Shown here piece by piece: positions 1 to 13,000 of a stretch of DNA of 64,000 nt. The notes below the pieces were generated by a model. It was not told where the DNA came from and searched no databases. It was given only the letters and a program-made list of their open reading frames with translations. Positions within the stretch are counted from its first letter, which is position 1, and the number at the start of each line of letters is the position of its first letter. The DNA is from Oenanthe sinensis. Lineage: Eukaryota > Streptophyta > Magnoliopsida > Apiales > Apiaceae. Where the stretch lies: assembly GCA_028671895.1 (NCBI GenBank), contig CM053796.1:42998860-43062859 (forward strand), given 5' to 3'. The translations under genes were made by a program, and so were the position numbers.

Positions 1-595
1 TTGAGCCCATTCATTTATTCGTTACCATCTTTTTCTAATAGCCATAACCCCTCTTTTGATAAGCCCCAGATTGCTTTCTTCATAATAGTTACGAATTCGA
101 TCCCAAAATGCATCACCTTTTTGATCCGTACTTATCACGGGATCAATCGAGATATTCAACTATGCGCTTATTAAGAATTTATCTTCACTCCAATTCCATT
201 GAGTTAGACCCCCTCATGTATAATCATGTTCATTGAAATCATCGTACAGATCAACGATATTTGTAGCATCAAAAGCAGATGTTTATGAATGTGGAGAATT
301 TTGATTATCGATAGGTGTTTGTTGGTTTCCGAAATGTGGAGGTATTGTTTCAAATTTTGGAAATTGTAGATTATTAGAATACGGGAAAAAAAGATTAGGA
401 AATGGAAATTGAGAATTTGGTGTTTGAGGATTATAACGTGAATTTTGGGGGTTAGAAAATTGAGAATTATCGATTTGTATTTTGGACATACGGATAATAA
501 GGATTTCGAAATGGATACGGGAACCGGATGTTCGAGAATTGAGAATTCGTATTTGTATTTTGAGGATTTGATGATGAATAATGACAAGAATTCAT
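1..595 (-). pseudogene. PIF/Harbinger ORF1-like (Myb/SANT) pseudogene, 3' truncated by window edge
   Basis: Read on the minus strand from an ATG at 593-595. The first part is an Asn/Pro/Gln/Phe-rich tail with motifs such as NSQFSNPQN and PPHFGNQQTP. It leads into a Myb/SANT-like domain with WNWSEDKFLISA, IDPVISTDQKGDAFWDRI and NLGLIKRGVMAIRKRW. This layout is typical of the DNA-binding ORF1 partner of PIF/Harbinger transposons, often mis-annotated in plants as 'glutathione S-transferase T3-like'. The reading frame is broken by one frameshift near 485. It also carries in-frame stops, one replacing the Trp expected after FLISA and one after AIRKRW. The element runs off the left edge of the window. 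I infer a dead transposon gene. No transposase ORF or terminal repeats can be seen. Confidence 0.72.
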
Positions 596-1978
596 TTTTC
601 TCTAAAAAAACAGTGTTTTAATATGATGAGAAATGTGAAAAAAAAGATCTGAAACATTCATATTTATAGTGTAAAAATATTTGAACGTTATATTTTCTGC
701 CATTTACAATGTTTAGATGTTGCTTTTTTCAGAATTTATAACGTTAATGTTAGCGTTTTATTTTACAGGGTTGCACTATTATCAGCTTTAATGTGGGGTT
801 AGTGGGAATAAAAAATTAATTAAGAATAGAAAAACTAGTGAACTTTATAGGAGTTGGCCAGGTCAAGTTCGTGACCCGTGACTAACTTTTTCTTTCAACT
901 CCGCTGGTTAAACAAAAAAAGGATACCCTCCTCTCTTCTCCAACTAAGCACTTGTCCTCCCCACTGGACATGCTCTAAACACCCTCCAACTAAACACTTA
1001 CCCTCCTCACTCGACATGCTCTAGACACCCTATCTCTCTCTCACATAATCCTGTAGTGAAGGAGAAAAAGGAACCGAAATATTTACAACTTCGCAGGCAT
1101 GCTTAGCTTACGTGTTGACTGTTAATTCGATGTTTACAAAGAGTAGACTGTTAAAGTAAAGAATCCAGGTTATCGGTATTTGGTACTCCGTAAATAACAT
1201 TTGTGCATGAATTTAGCAAAAAGAATAAAAATTGTGCATGAATTATACAGACATAAAATATTATATCTATCGAAAAGATGTATGAAGTTCACTCCGAAAA
1301 CGGAGCCCAATAATTTCAAGTTAAAGAAATACTAACGCTTTTCCTGCCTTCCCACGTCTCAATCTGAGAGTCCCATTATTTACAAATAACGACAGTATAT
1401 ATATATATATAATAGTAGTTGATGCTTATATCAAGTAGTAAGAAAAATCTAACAAGAGGAAGCCAATGAGGGAAATTAGAAATAGATATTTTGCGAGAAA
1501 AGATAAGAATCTAAAACGTGACGGGAAGAAATAGAGAGTAGTTAGTTATCAACCAAATCGCTTTTTCACGGACCAGTGCCAGTTTTTGGTACTTTGTGAA
1601 AAGTATGTAGCTAGCTTATCATATATAGTACTGTACTAATCTTTTACTTTTACATATATGCTTTGTTGTAAGGGTAAGTTATGATCACCAGGTTCCTATT
1701 TCCACTCGGCCGACATCGACTAGACTAGTGACTAGTCCTAGTAACTTAGCTTTAAGAGATCAGCTGTCCCGATTTTTCATTCAGAAAATTAGGGTTTAAA
1801 TGTCAAAAGAACCCTTGAAAATAAAACTAAATATTTGTATTTTAATTATAAAGCAAAAAATAGAGTTGATTTAGTGATAGGTTTTAGTAGTTCAAATCCC
1901 GTCAATAATATATTTTAAATTATAATATTTTTCTAAAAATATCGAATTTAATAAACACACTTTTTAAAAATAAATGTA
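596..1978. other. Intergenic AT-rich stretch
   Basis: I see no coding gene here. It contains a two-copy tandem repeat (938-1029, listed separately), a short TA run near 1397-1411, and ordinary AT-rich DNA up to the Mutator-like element. Confidence 0.6.
938..1029. repeat. Two-copy tandem repeat, 46-bp unit
   Basis: The block beginning CTCCAACTAAGCACTT at 938 recurs at 984 as CTCCAACTAAACACTT. Both copies continue into a GACATGCTCTA motif and ACACCCT, with a few substitutions between them. Confidence 0.75.
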
Positions 1979-2183
1979 TTTTTTTAAGGGATAATAAATT
2001 AAAACGTCCTTAAACTATATGGCCTTTTGGGGTTAAGTCCTTAAACAAAAATAATTTTGTATTACATCCTTAAACTAATTATTTTTTTGAGATAGATCCT
2101 TCTGTCTAAATTTCTTGACGGGCGTTAATATTTCTTGCTGACATGGTAATTATTTCTGATGTGGCAAAATTAAACAAAAAATA

Positions 2184-2438
2184 ATGGTTGGGTTCGGTTT
2201 GCCTTGTCAATTGCCTCCTAAGAAAAATAATGTTGAGATTCAGAAACAACCAAAGCTAACTGGTATGGGTGTCTATGTTAATGAAAAAGATGGGCACACA
2301 TATTATTCCAACACTTCAAGTACCGTCAGGCTATCAAGTTCTCAGGCAAGTCGTCCTCAACCAACTGTGCGTCAACCTATCATGTGGAACGGAAGAATGG
2401 TCTACACCAAAAGCCAACCTGAACCTTCACAGAAATAA
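2184..2438 (+). pseudogene. Remnant ORF inside the MULE, possibly the transposase C-terminus
   Basis: This 84-codon ORF opens inside the left TIR and continues into the interior. The segment GMGVYVNEKDGHTYYSN followed by a Ser/Pro/Gln-rich stretch looks like the variable C-terminal tail of plant MuDR-type transposases, which often read 'G-(V/I)-(Y/G)-x-(N/D)-x-x-(T/D)-G-x-x'. No DDE core, MULE domain or SWIM zinc finger is present. I infer a deletion derivative that kept only the tail of its transposase. It could also be a captured host exon, and the resemblance is weak. Confidence 0.4.
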
Positions 2439-2687
2439 TAAATTAGTGATGATTACATTTTTGATGTGGAAAATTGAGATGTTGAAAATGAATTATCTTG
2501 TCAAACTCAGTTGGAACTTTCTTTTGCTTAAATTATGAAAACAAATGATTGTGTTAAGCGCTCTTTTATTAAATGACGTAATTATAATGTGTTAGAAACT
2601 ATATATTTTAAATCAAATAATAATTATTTATATTAAAGTGATTAATTACTTCATATATTTCTCTTTCGTCATAAGATGAAAAAAATT

Positions 2688-2734
2688 AGAGGTCTGTACT
2701 TCTACTTTCTTTAAAAGTAGAGGTACAGACCTCT
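2688..2734. repeat. Perfect-looking hairpin inside the MULE
   Basis: AGAGGTCTGTAC at 2688 is mirrored by GTACAGACCTCT ending at 2734. The inner arms are Tyr-rich-looking tracts TTCTACTTT / AAAAGTAGA. A short direct repeat, ATTTCGGTCATCTGCTGCA, follows nearby in two copies (about 2768 and 2836). Confidence 0.7.
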
Positions 2735-3739
2735 ACTTTTATATATTTTAAAAGTACGGTCATCTGCTATTTCGGTCATCTGCTGCAAGTTTACTATATA
2801 TTTTTATTTTTCCTTTTTATTTATCTTTATTATGCTATTTCGGTCATCTGCTGCATGTGACAAAAAATGTCGTGTTGTTATATTTGTGTTATATTATTAT
2901 GGGTAAATAATAAATATGATTCATATTTATTATTAATTATTAATTTAAATTATATTTCTTAAATAATAATAAAAAATAATTAATATATATTATTATATAT
3001 TCGGGTGGAACGGATTATATTGGTCGGTTTGACAAGGCAAACCGAACCCAACCATTATTTTTTGTTTAATTTTGCCACATCAGAAATAATTGCCATGTCA
3101 GCAAGAAATATTAACGTCCGTCAAGAAATTTAGACAGAAGGATCTATCTCAAAAAAATAATTAGTTTAAGGATTTAATACAAAATTATTTTTGTTTAAGG
3201 ACCTAACCCCAAAAGGCCATATAGTTTAAGGACGTTTTAATTTATTTTTCCTTTTTTTAATGATATAAATGATCATTCTCATGTGTTGTTACAAGAGTTT
3301 CAAACACTCTACATATGACATATCTGTGGTTATTTTTTTATCACAAACAAAAAATTGAAAAATTGAACATTTGAATTATTTCTACGCATATTTAAAATTA
3401 AAATCAGAACTACCGAGCTTTAATTTATCGATATTTTAACCGCCACGTATTTTTTTTAATTATTATAAATTCGAACCATCCCCCTTCTATTTATCGAAAT
3501 CTAAACCATGTAAACGGAACCCTAACCTTAAACATGCATGAAATGCAAATATTTATATCGATTTTGGCGGAATAAATTGCGTAATTAGGCATAAACTAAT
3601 GAAGATATTAATATATGTAGCACGTCGACAAGCTCCAGTTCCAATGCCTCGAGATCGTACAAAATATTGCCACGTGTACAATTACTCATGACAAAGCCTT
3701 CACTTTCCTCCTTACGTATCACCAGTTTCCTATTTCTCA

Positions 3740-4025
3740 CATACACACACTTGAGCTCCATTTTCTCTAATTTTCAACACAACTTAAACCAGGTAATTTA
3801 CTAATTTACTCCACTAATCAAATTATCACTGCATTAATCTCATAATTAATTGTTTTATTTACAGTCTTATATGCTTGTTTATTTAGTCATAATTTACGTA
3901 ACAAAGTTTGTGAATTAATTGTGTTAATATACATGTGTTGTGTGTGTAATGTAATGGTGAATATTGAATTTGTTCTTTGCTTTTGTATGTAGAGAGATTG
4001 GAGGCATTGTTTGTGATTATATATA
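3740..4025 (+). other. GWD1 5' leader with a leader intron (3793-3992)
   Basis: Upstream of the GWD1 start codon there is a donor-like AACCAG|GTAATTT at 3793 and an acceptor TTTTGTATGTAG ending at 3992. Between them the DNA is T-rich and has intron-like composition. The exon piece AGAGATTGGAGGCATTG then leads to the ATG at 4026. The transcription start is probably near 3740-3780, after an AT-rich promoter, but it cannot be fixed from sequence. Confidence 0.5.
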
Positions 4026-7000
4026 ATGAGCAATTCTATTGGATCGAATTTGGTTAACCAAAGATTACTTGAGCATCATACTAGAATTAATACTTCTCCT
4101 TGCGTTTCATCCGGTAATTATACTTTGTTTCGACTTCAAGATACTTCTCGATTACGAAAACTGCCTTTATCACTTCAAGATACTTCTCGATTACGAAAAC
4201 TGCCTTTATCTACCCAATTTCGCTCGAACGTTGTGAGAAGAAGGCTGCTAATGAATTCGAATCGTTTGGCTTCTGTTATGCCGAGAGTTGTGTTGGCTAC
4301 TGATTCGCCTTCGGAGGTACAGTCTCTGTTATTGTTGACTTGATTGGTGTTTAACGTTGAATTTTGTATTGCGGGATTGTTAATGAGTGTTAATTATGTG
4401 TTGGTGCACTTTATGTGTTAGTGAGTCTCTGTTATTCTTGCTTTTTTAGTTGGTGGTCTTGTAATGTTATTCAATTGAACTGCAAGTTGCAGTATTGCTA
4501 TCTGATTTTTTAGTTATATAATAATAGCATAAACGAGTGACTAAATTTTATTTGGAGATGCACTGAGGACAGCGGATCTGGAAAATAAGCCGAGTGTGAC
4601 TAAAAAGAGACCATAGCATTCTGTTCAACTTCATATTATCTGCAGCCTTATCCTAAACTTTATAGTTTGTAGTTTTATTTCACATTGAAGTTTGTTAAAA
4701 GCAACTTTTCGAATATTAGATACACATAGTGATTAGTGCAGATAAGAACCCTTGATGATTGGCGGACTGTACTAAACATTCAAGAGAAACATCTATATTA
4801 TCTGCATATGTGTGCTCGGATCACATGTTGGTATAATTCGGAAGCTGTTTAATCAGAGAACCCTTTTTCTTCTTTTTTGTCCAATTTACAGCTTGCAGAA
4901 AAATTTATTCTTGAAGGAAATACTGAGTTGCAGGTATTTATGGTTTAAATGACCTTTTTTTGTGTTGCATAATTTTGTATTTTCCTTTCACGTAAAGCTA
5001 ATAGTAGAAATCTCATGGAATTGTTCAGGTCAGTATTAGGGGCCCCGGTCCAGATTGTTCATCACAGATAGAACTTCAGGTCACAAATAGTAGTGATAAT
5101 CTAGTTTTTCACTGGGGTGGTATAAGAGATAAAAATGGGTAAGTTAAGTTATAATTAGTATTATTTATTCATCTAACTGGTCTATGTATACCGTGTTCTT
5201 AATTTTACCTCTCTTTTTATTATATCAGCAAGTGGGTGCTTCCTTCTCGCCATCCGGATGGAACAAAAGAATATAAGAATAGAGCTCTTAGAACTCCTTT
5301 CGTAAAAGTATGTTGTTTGTTACTTATGTACATTTAATCTTCTCATCAATTCCTATGTCAGAGCATTATACCCTTTGGATGTGTGAATAGCTTCTATTAT
5401 GCCTGAAAAAGTTGATTACTATTATGTTTCATTGGTTTTCTGTAGTCTGGCTCTAATTCTTTTTTGAGACTAGAGATTGATGATCCCGCATTACAAGCTA
5501 TAGAATTTCTTATATTCGATGAAGCACAGAATAAGTGGTAAGCATTATTTATCTAATTTTCAAACATCTGTAGAATCCACCCAGATGAATTTATCCTGTA
5601 CTTGTTTTTGGAAGGTTCAAACACAAAGGAGACAACTTTCATATTAAATTGCCATCAACCGAGAAGCTGAGTCCAAATGTTTTAGTTCCTGAAGATCTTG
5701 TACAAATTCAAGCATATTTGAGATGGGAGAGGAATGGAAAACAAACGTACACCCCCGAGCAAGAGAAGGTAAGAAAAATCACTCCTCTTGTTATATGGGT
5801 ATCTTTTTAGTAGTGATATTGCTTTGAACCATTAGACTGCTTATATTTATGCATGCTTTAATTTGACACTATCTACATTTTTCACTGAACTTCAATAGGA
5901 AAAGAGTTCTCTGAGAGCAATGTCATATTGTGAATTTAATTTGAAATTTAAACTGATTAGTCCTAGTCATAATATAAAGCAGGAAATGCAGAACTTGCAT
6001 TTGCAAAGTGGTCGACATTTTTAGTTCTGGTTATAGTGCTTTGGCCTTCATATAGTTAGGATCAGATGTGAAACAGACTTTAACATTGATTGTCTAACAT
6101 CACGTATAAGCCACTATGCTAATAATTTGTTAGCCTTACTTATCGTATATTCATTTATTATAATATTAATTAGTTAAGTAATCAGTATCCATTATATTAG
6201 GAGGAATATGAGGCAGCTCGAACCGAGTTATTGGAGGAAGTTAGTAGAGGTATTTCTATACAAGACCTTCAAGCAAGGCTAAAAAAAAGTAATGTGAATG
6301 AAAGTAAGGGTCCACTTCTTTCTGAAAAGATAAGCCAAGTGCCCGATGATCTTGTGCAAATACAAGCATATGTACGCTGGGAGAAAGCTGGAAATCCTAA
6401 CTATTCCTCAGATCAGCAACTTGTAAATTTCAGTTCTCATACATGGTTATAGTTTGTTATAATAGTCTGGTACCTCACATATTTTGTTCAATAATATTGA
6501 TGGAAACTTTTACTTTAAGTTACCTGGACTCAGTTACGGTTGTCGGAAACAAGTGCAGATATTTCAGATTCTTATTTTAAAGAAAGTTAGTATTCTTGGA
6601 TATGGATATGAATTCAGACACGGGTGCTGGGGATCGGTATATAAGCTTATAAAAGTAATTATGTAGGTCAAATCCATAGCAAAAATATCAAAAGGCATAA
6701 CGTAGAAAAAGTCATAAATGGACCACACTCTCTAACAAATTATTTTAAGGCCTTGAATAATTTTGAACTTAGATTGTTGTAAGATGACATGTCCAGTTTT
6801 AATTTAAAAGATCCAACTCAGATCCCACAACCACACCCATGTCATGTCCGGTCGACATGGGTATGAGGACAAAATCGGGGAGTCCGGGTAACGGGCTTTT
6901 ACTTGAGGTTAGTTCTACTGAATATGATTAATGTGGTTTTTTATGAGCAGAAGGAATTTGAAGAGGCCAGAAAAGAGTTACAAGCTGAGCTAGAGAAGGG

Positions 7001-10000
7001 TATATCCATTGAAGCTATACGGAACAAGATCACCAAGGGAGAGAAAAAAACTACTGTATCAAAGAATGCAGATACAAAGAAATTCTCTACCGTTGATAGG
7101 ATACAACGCAAGAAGAGGGATTTGATGCAGCTTCTCAACAAGTATACCCCGGGGCCTGTAAAGGAAACAATTTCAGCCAATCCGCTAACCTTATCTGCAA
7201 TGGACCTTTTTGCTAAGGCAAAGGAAGAACAAAGTGGCGGTCCTGCTCTGAGTAAAAATGTTTACAAGCTTGCTGATAAGGATCTTCTAGTAAGATTTTA
7301 GTGTTCTTTTCATGTTTCTTCCCAGTATTTCTAGTGTTAAGTATTTATTTAATTTCAGGAATCATTTTCCCCTTGAAGGTACTTGTAACAAAGCCTTCTG
7401 GTAAGACCAGAATAGATCTTGCTACAGACTTCAAAGATCCGCTTACCCTTCATTGGGCTTTATCAAAAAATCCTGGAGAGTGGCTGGTAATATCCATAAT
7501 AAAAGATTCTAGTCTGCAGGTATCAAGTCCTTCTGTGAGCAAGTGATAGTGAATTATGGATATTTTACAGGAACCTCCTTCGACCACATTACCGACTGGT
7601 TCAATATTGTTAGATAAGGCTGTTGAAACACAATTTACAAGTTCAACCGCTGATGATTTAAAATACCAGGTGTTTTACATAATAATATGTTTTAATTTTT
7701 TGTACCTAGTTGATATTGTTGTTGTGATGGTGCATGTGATAGTAGCACACTTTAATTAAATAATATATGACGCAGTAGCGCTCCCTCTTTTCAGGTCCAA
7801 TCAATACAGATAGAAATAAAAGAGAATTTTTCCGGGATGCCATTTGTTCTTTTGTCCGGTGCAAATTGGATAAAGAATAATGGTTCGGACTTCTATGTTA
7901 ACTTCAGTGGCGCGCGCAAGCCGATCCAGAAGGTTGCCTCCTTTTCGGATTTTTGATAAATACTCTTATATAGGTTACTAAGACTTTTGTTTCAGTTCTG
8001 AAGCAATATTCATTAGCTTTATTTAACAGTCTGAGTATATGTTTTGTTCTAATTTCTTTAAATTACTTAAAAGGATGCTGGTGATGGCAAGGGAACAGCA
8101 AAACAGTTGTTGGATAAAATAGCAGAGATGGAAAGTGAGGCACAGAAGTCGTTTATGCATCGGTTAGTTCTACTTCTTAAAAAATGTCAGTTGACTTGTT
8201 TGCTAATGTCACTTGTTGTAACACCCCAGTTCCACATCAAGTAGATTGAGATAATTTGTTCAGTATATAAGTAAAAGTATTACTACTAAGTGCACCAACA
8301 AATCATGATCTTTTGGGGGCCTGTGGTGGGCTTGTGGATTACCCAAATTGTTGCATTTGGACCAGTTTACTTTGGCTTATTTTCGGATTCGAGAGTCGGG
8401 ACTTGACCCGATTTTCGAAAAAGACTCGGGATTTGACCCGGGTTGTCACACTTGTGCATTTTAATTCTCATATGTTAATATATCTCAGTGAGTATTCCTG
8501 TATTGCTTCACAAAATATTGAGTGATAATTACATGACTATGATATCGCAGATATGTAATGTACAACTTAACATTGTGAATTTAGTTTTCATGCAAACAAC
8601 TTCAGTCCAGTGTCCACGTGATCACCCTATAATAAACTTGTCCACCTCCACCTAATAATTTTTGGTCAATCTAAAATATACTTGTTGGTCTCTATCTTAT
8701 GTTCTTAGAGCATGATTGTGTCACTGAAACATGACAGCCGTTTAAGTAATTTATCCCACCAGACCGGCTCTAAATCATATTTAGAGATTGGGATAAAATC
8801 TGTACCAACTAATAATGTGGTCTTCATGGTTGATAGATACGCATCATATGTAATAATTGTACACTCACAAGCTCAACTTGATCATTTTGTTAACTGTTGA
8901 AAAGTTTTTGATTTTTTTTGTTCAGAGGATGGCCTTACCTTGTTAGAGATTCTTCGTGTCATAAATTATCTCATTTATCTAATCATTTTTGGTCTTACAT
9001 AATTCAGCAAGCTTACACATAACCTATTTCTTAATGCTCATTTCAATTAGCAAGTTATATTAATGATGAATTGATGATGGTGGTAATAGATACATTTATA
9101 TGTTATATGTATCTCTCCTTATCTGTTAATGGGTTACTATATGACCTTGAAGCTCTCGAAAAACTGTGATCTTTCTTGTTGACATTGATAGTAGATACTT
9201 GTAATATCCAGGTTCAATATAGCCGCAGATCTAGTCGAGGAGGCCAAAGACGCCGGTGAATTGGGACTTGCCGGAATTCTTGTGTGGATGAGGTTCATGG
9301 CAACAAGGCAGTTGATATGGAATAAAAACTACAATGTAAAGCCACGGTATAGCTCTTGAAGATAACACTTAAATGCATTCAAATTTATACAGTTTCAAGG
9401 AACTCCTACAGTTTCTTGTTTCCTTATAAACTGACTCGATTTATAATTGCTTATGCTCACGGGACATTTTAATTTTTAACTACGAAAGTATCTGGTTTTG
9501 ACTTCATCCTAATATGTTGGTTAAACAAGTGATGAGCTTCAAATTGCAGCACCCTAATTAATGAGTATAATAAGGAGCACTTCCCGTGGTCATTCTAGCA
9601 TAACAATGCATCTCTTACCTTTGATGGTGCAGAGAAATAAGTAAAGCTCAAGATAGACTTACAGACTTACTCCAGAATGTTTACAAAAGTCATCCGAAGT
9701 ACCGTGAACTATTGCGTATGATTATGTCAACTGTTGGTCGCGGAGGTGAAGGGGATGTAGGACAGAGAATACGGGATGAAATTCTTGTTATTCAGGTTGT
9801 TATATAGATGTTAATCACCTTTCTTCCATTCTGGCACACTCTTTTCTTTCATGTCTTAAAATTATATAATAGTAAGTGAGCATCTTTAAATACAGAGAAA
9901 CAATGATTGCAAGGGAGGAATGATGGAGGAATGGCATCAGAAGCTGCATAATAATACTAGTCCTGATGATGTTGTGATTTGCCAGGTATTATAGTTATAT

Positions 10001-13000
10001 TCTGGGTAGATTCTAAGGTTTACTTTCTTGAAATTTCCTACAACCTTTTTTTTTCTGGCAGGCACTTATTGATTACATAAAATATGATTTCGACGTTAAT
10101 GTATATTGGAGAACCTTAAATGAGAACGGGATTACCAAAGAACGGCTACTTAGTTATGACCGAGCCATCCACTCTGAACCAAGTTTCCGTAGAGATCAGA
10201 AAGATGGTCTTTTACGTGATCTGGGAAGCTACATGAGGACATTGAAGGTTCCATTTCTTAAGCTTATCACTTCATTCTGTGGTTTTTTCTCGTCAATTAA
10301 GTGTTTTGCATGCAGATTATTCAATATATAGAACATTTTCTTTTTGCAAAAATAAAATAAAAATCATAATTGGGTAGATGGTGTTCCATCTGCTTTCATC
10401 CTAAGTAATCGGGGTACGGAAACATTGGGTAGGGAAACCCCCAGCATAATATACACTCCAAATAGTTAGCTTATTGTATTATCAATGTGCAGGCAGTTCA
10501 TTCTGGTGCTGATCTCGAATCAGCCATCTCAAATTGTATGGGATACAAATCTGAGGTAAATATATATGTGACCTGTATCATCTTATATTGCACACGTATT
10601 TAAGTAAACTGTATAAGTTAGTTACATGAATCTTTTTTCAGGGGCAAGGTTTCATGGTTGGGGTGGAGATAAATCCTGTACCTGGCCTGCCATCTGGTTT
10701 TCCGGTATGGGACGTATGGCTCTCTGCTTCCTGATCTCAACCTAAAGCTTATACTTCTTACATAATTTACAAATGTGTATGCTATTATACAGGACCTGCT
10801 TCAGTTCATTTTGGCACATTTGGAGGATAAATATGTAGAAGCCCTTCTAGAGGTATTTAGAAATTTTCACTAATGCTTCTGTTTTTGTAAGTTTTTGCAC
10901 TTCAGGTTTTCAATGTATTTTCAGTGGAGAATTAAGAAATTTTGTAACTTAGGGGTTATTGGAGGTCCGGGAGGAGCTTAGGCCACTGCTCTGTAACCCA
11001 AATGACAGGCTTAAAGATCTTCTCTTTTTAGACATTGCCCTTGATTCTACTGTAAGGACAGCCATTGAAAGAGGCTATGAGGAACTGAATAGTGCTAAAC
11101 CAGGGGTAATCTTCCAGTCTAGTCATTTCCTTTTTCCTGATCTATCATTATATTCTTATTTATTGACCTTACATGGTACCTTTCTCTGCTGTATTAGTTA
11201 AAATTTCTTGAACTCAAATTTGCCTATGATCGATACAAGACATGATTTTCTTACTACAAATTTACTACAATTCTTTTTACTACTTGATGCGGAAAATTCT
11301 CATAGGCTGAGGAAATTGTGGATAAGTGGTAGGAGGGATGTTGATCGTCCACCCCTATGCCACATAATGTAATAAATAAGATGTAGTAAAATCTGTAATA
11401 AGTGTAACATTATTCGATCAATATAAGTATATTTGATGGGTTTTTTCCTGCAGAAAGTAATGTACTTCATCACTCTTCTTCTTGAAAATCTCGCGCTTTC
11501 ATCAGAAGATAATGAAGATCTCATATACTGCTTAAAGGTAAGTACTTAATTTTGATGAAGTAATTATCCTTTTGCGCATTCTTTAAAGGCTGGCTGATTT
11601 AAAGAATTTAGATTGAAATTTTTTGAAGTTCATATTGTTCAGGCCTTGGAAAGTATATCAGCATTATGGCATCATTTGAATGTTTATTGTTGCAAAAGAA
11701 CTTGCCCAACACATGTGCGCTTGTAATCTTTGAAAATTGTTGTAATTAGCTATCACTGATGTGTTGACTTTGATTTCCTGAATATACTTCTTATTCAATT
11801 TAATCGTAACATGTTGGCCTGTTCTTGTGAACCAGTGATTTTCTAAACATAGGACTGTTAAACATCCCCCAGAGGTGGATGCTTTATTGTATTACTTGTA
11901 TCATCACATGTCCATGTACAGCTCTGATCAGTTATTACTTGAATTTTGCAAAATAAAATAAACAATTAGGATAATGTGTGTGTAGTTGCTTGTAGAATTA
12001 GGTGTTATGGGTTGTATAATTGTTGGAAGGCGGACCAACGCAGTAGTAGGTTAACTGATGTTGCTTTCTTTTGAAGGGATGGAATCAAGCAATAAGCATG
12101 TTGAGCACTGGAGATAATCACTGGGCTCTGTATGCAAAATCAGTCCTTGATAGAACACGACTTGCTCTTACAAGCAAGGCTGAGTGGTATCATCGTCAAT
12201 TACAACCATCTGCCGAGTACCTTGGAGCACAGCTTGGAGTCAATGAGTGGGCTGTATGTAGAAAAAATTTGAGAGTTAGTTAATCATTTTTTTTGGGGAT
12301 TGCAAGTAACTGTACAGTGAATGTATGCAGGTGGACATATTCACTGAAGAAATCATCCGTGCTGGATCTGCTGCTTCATTATCTGTACTTCTTAATCGAC
12401 TTGATCCCATTCTTCGCGAAACTGCTAATTTAGGAAGGTTGTTAAGCTTGAACTTTTTCTAGGAAATTAATATTTTAGCAATTATTATTAGGAAATTGCT
12501 AAAAATATGAAATGATTGACCCTTTAAATCCAAACCGGTTGCTCCACCAGTTGGCAGGTAATCAGCCCGGTTGAAGCAATTGGATTTGTAGTTGTAGTAG
12601 ACGAGTTGCTTGCTGTTCAAAATAAAACTTACGAACAGCCAACTATATTGGTGGCAAAATCTGTGAGAGGAGAGGAGGAGATTCCTGACGGCACTGTTGC
12701 TGTTCTGACACCTGACATGCCAGATGTCCTGTCTCATGTTTCTGTTAGAGCAAGAAATAGCAAGGTGGGTATAAGATACAGTTGCACTATATTTTCATAG
12801 TCGCTGTATATTTTGAGGACATCCACTAGATATTAAACTAGCTTTGCAACATTGGCAGGTCTGCTTCGCTACATGCTTTGATCCCAATATTTTGTCTGAC
12901 CTTCAAGCAAAAGAAGGAAAAATTTTGCATCTACGACCAACATCTGCAGATATAGTTTATAGGTAACCGATTGAAAAATATTCTTTAATAATGTCTGATC

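Larger units (their letters stand above)
1988..3251. mobile_element. Mutator-like (MULE) element with 223-bp TIRs
   Basis: The sequence 1988-2210 is repeated in inverted orientation at 3029-3251, with about 95% identity by eye. The outer ends read GGGATAATAAATTAAAACG and, on the other strand, GGAAAAATAAATTAAAACG. The 9 bp immediately outside, TTTTTTTAA, occur at 1979-1987 and 3252-3260. Long TIRs plus a 9-bp target duplication are diagnostic of the Mutator superfamily. The interior holds only a short protein remnant (2184-2438) and a strong hairpin, so the element is non-autonomous. It lies about 0.5 kb upstream of the GWD1 leader. Confidence 0.87.

Noticed and set aside
1880..1910. tRNA-like AGTTCAAATCCCG (B-box-like) motif
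   Set aside because: No acceptor stem, anticodon arm or A box could be arranged around it.
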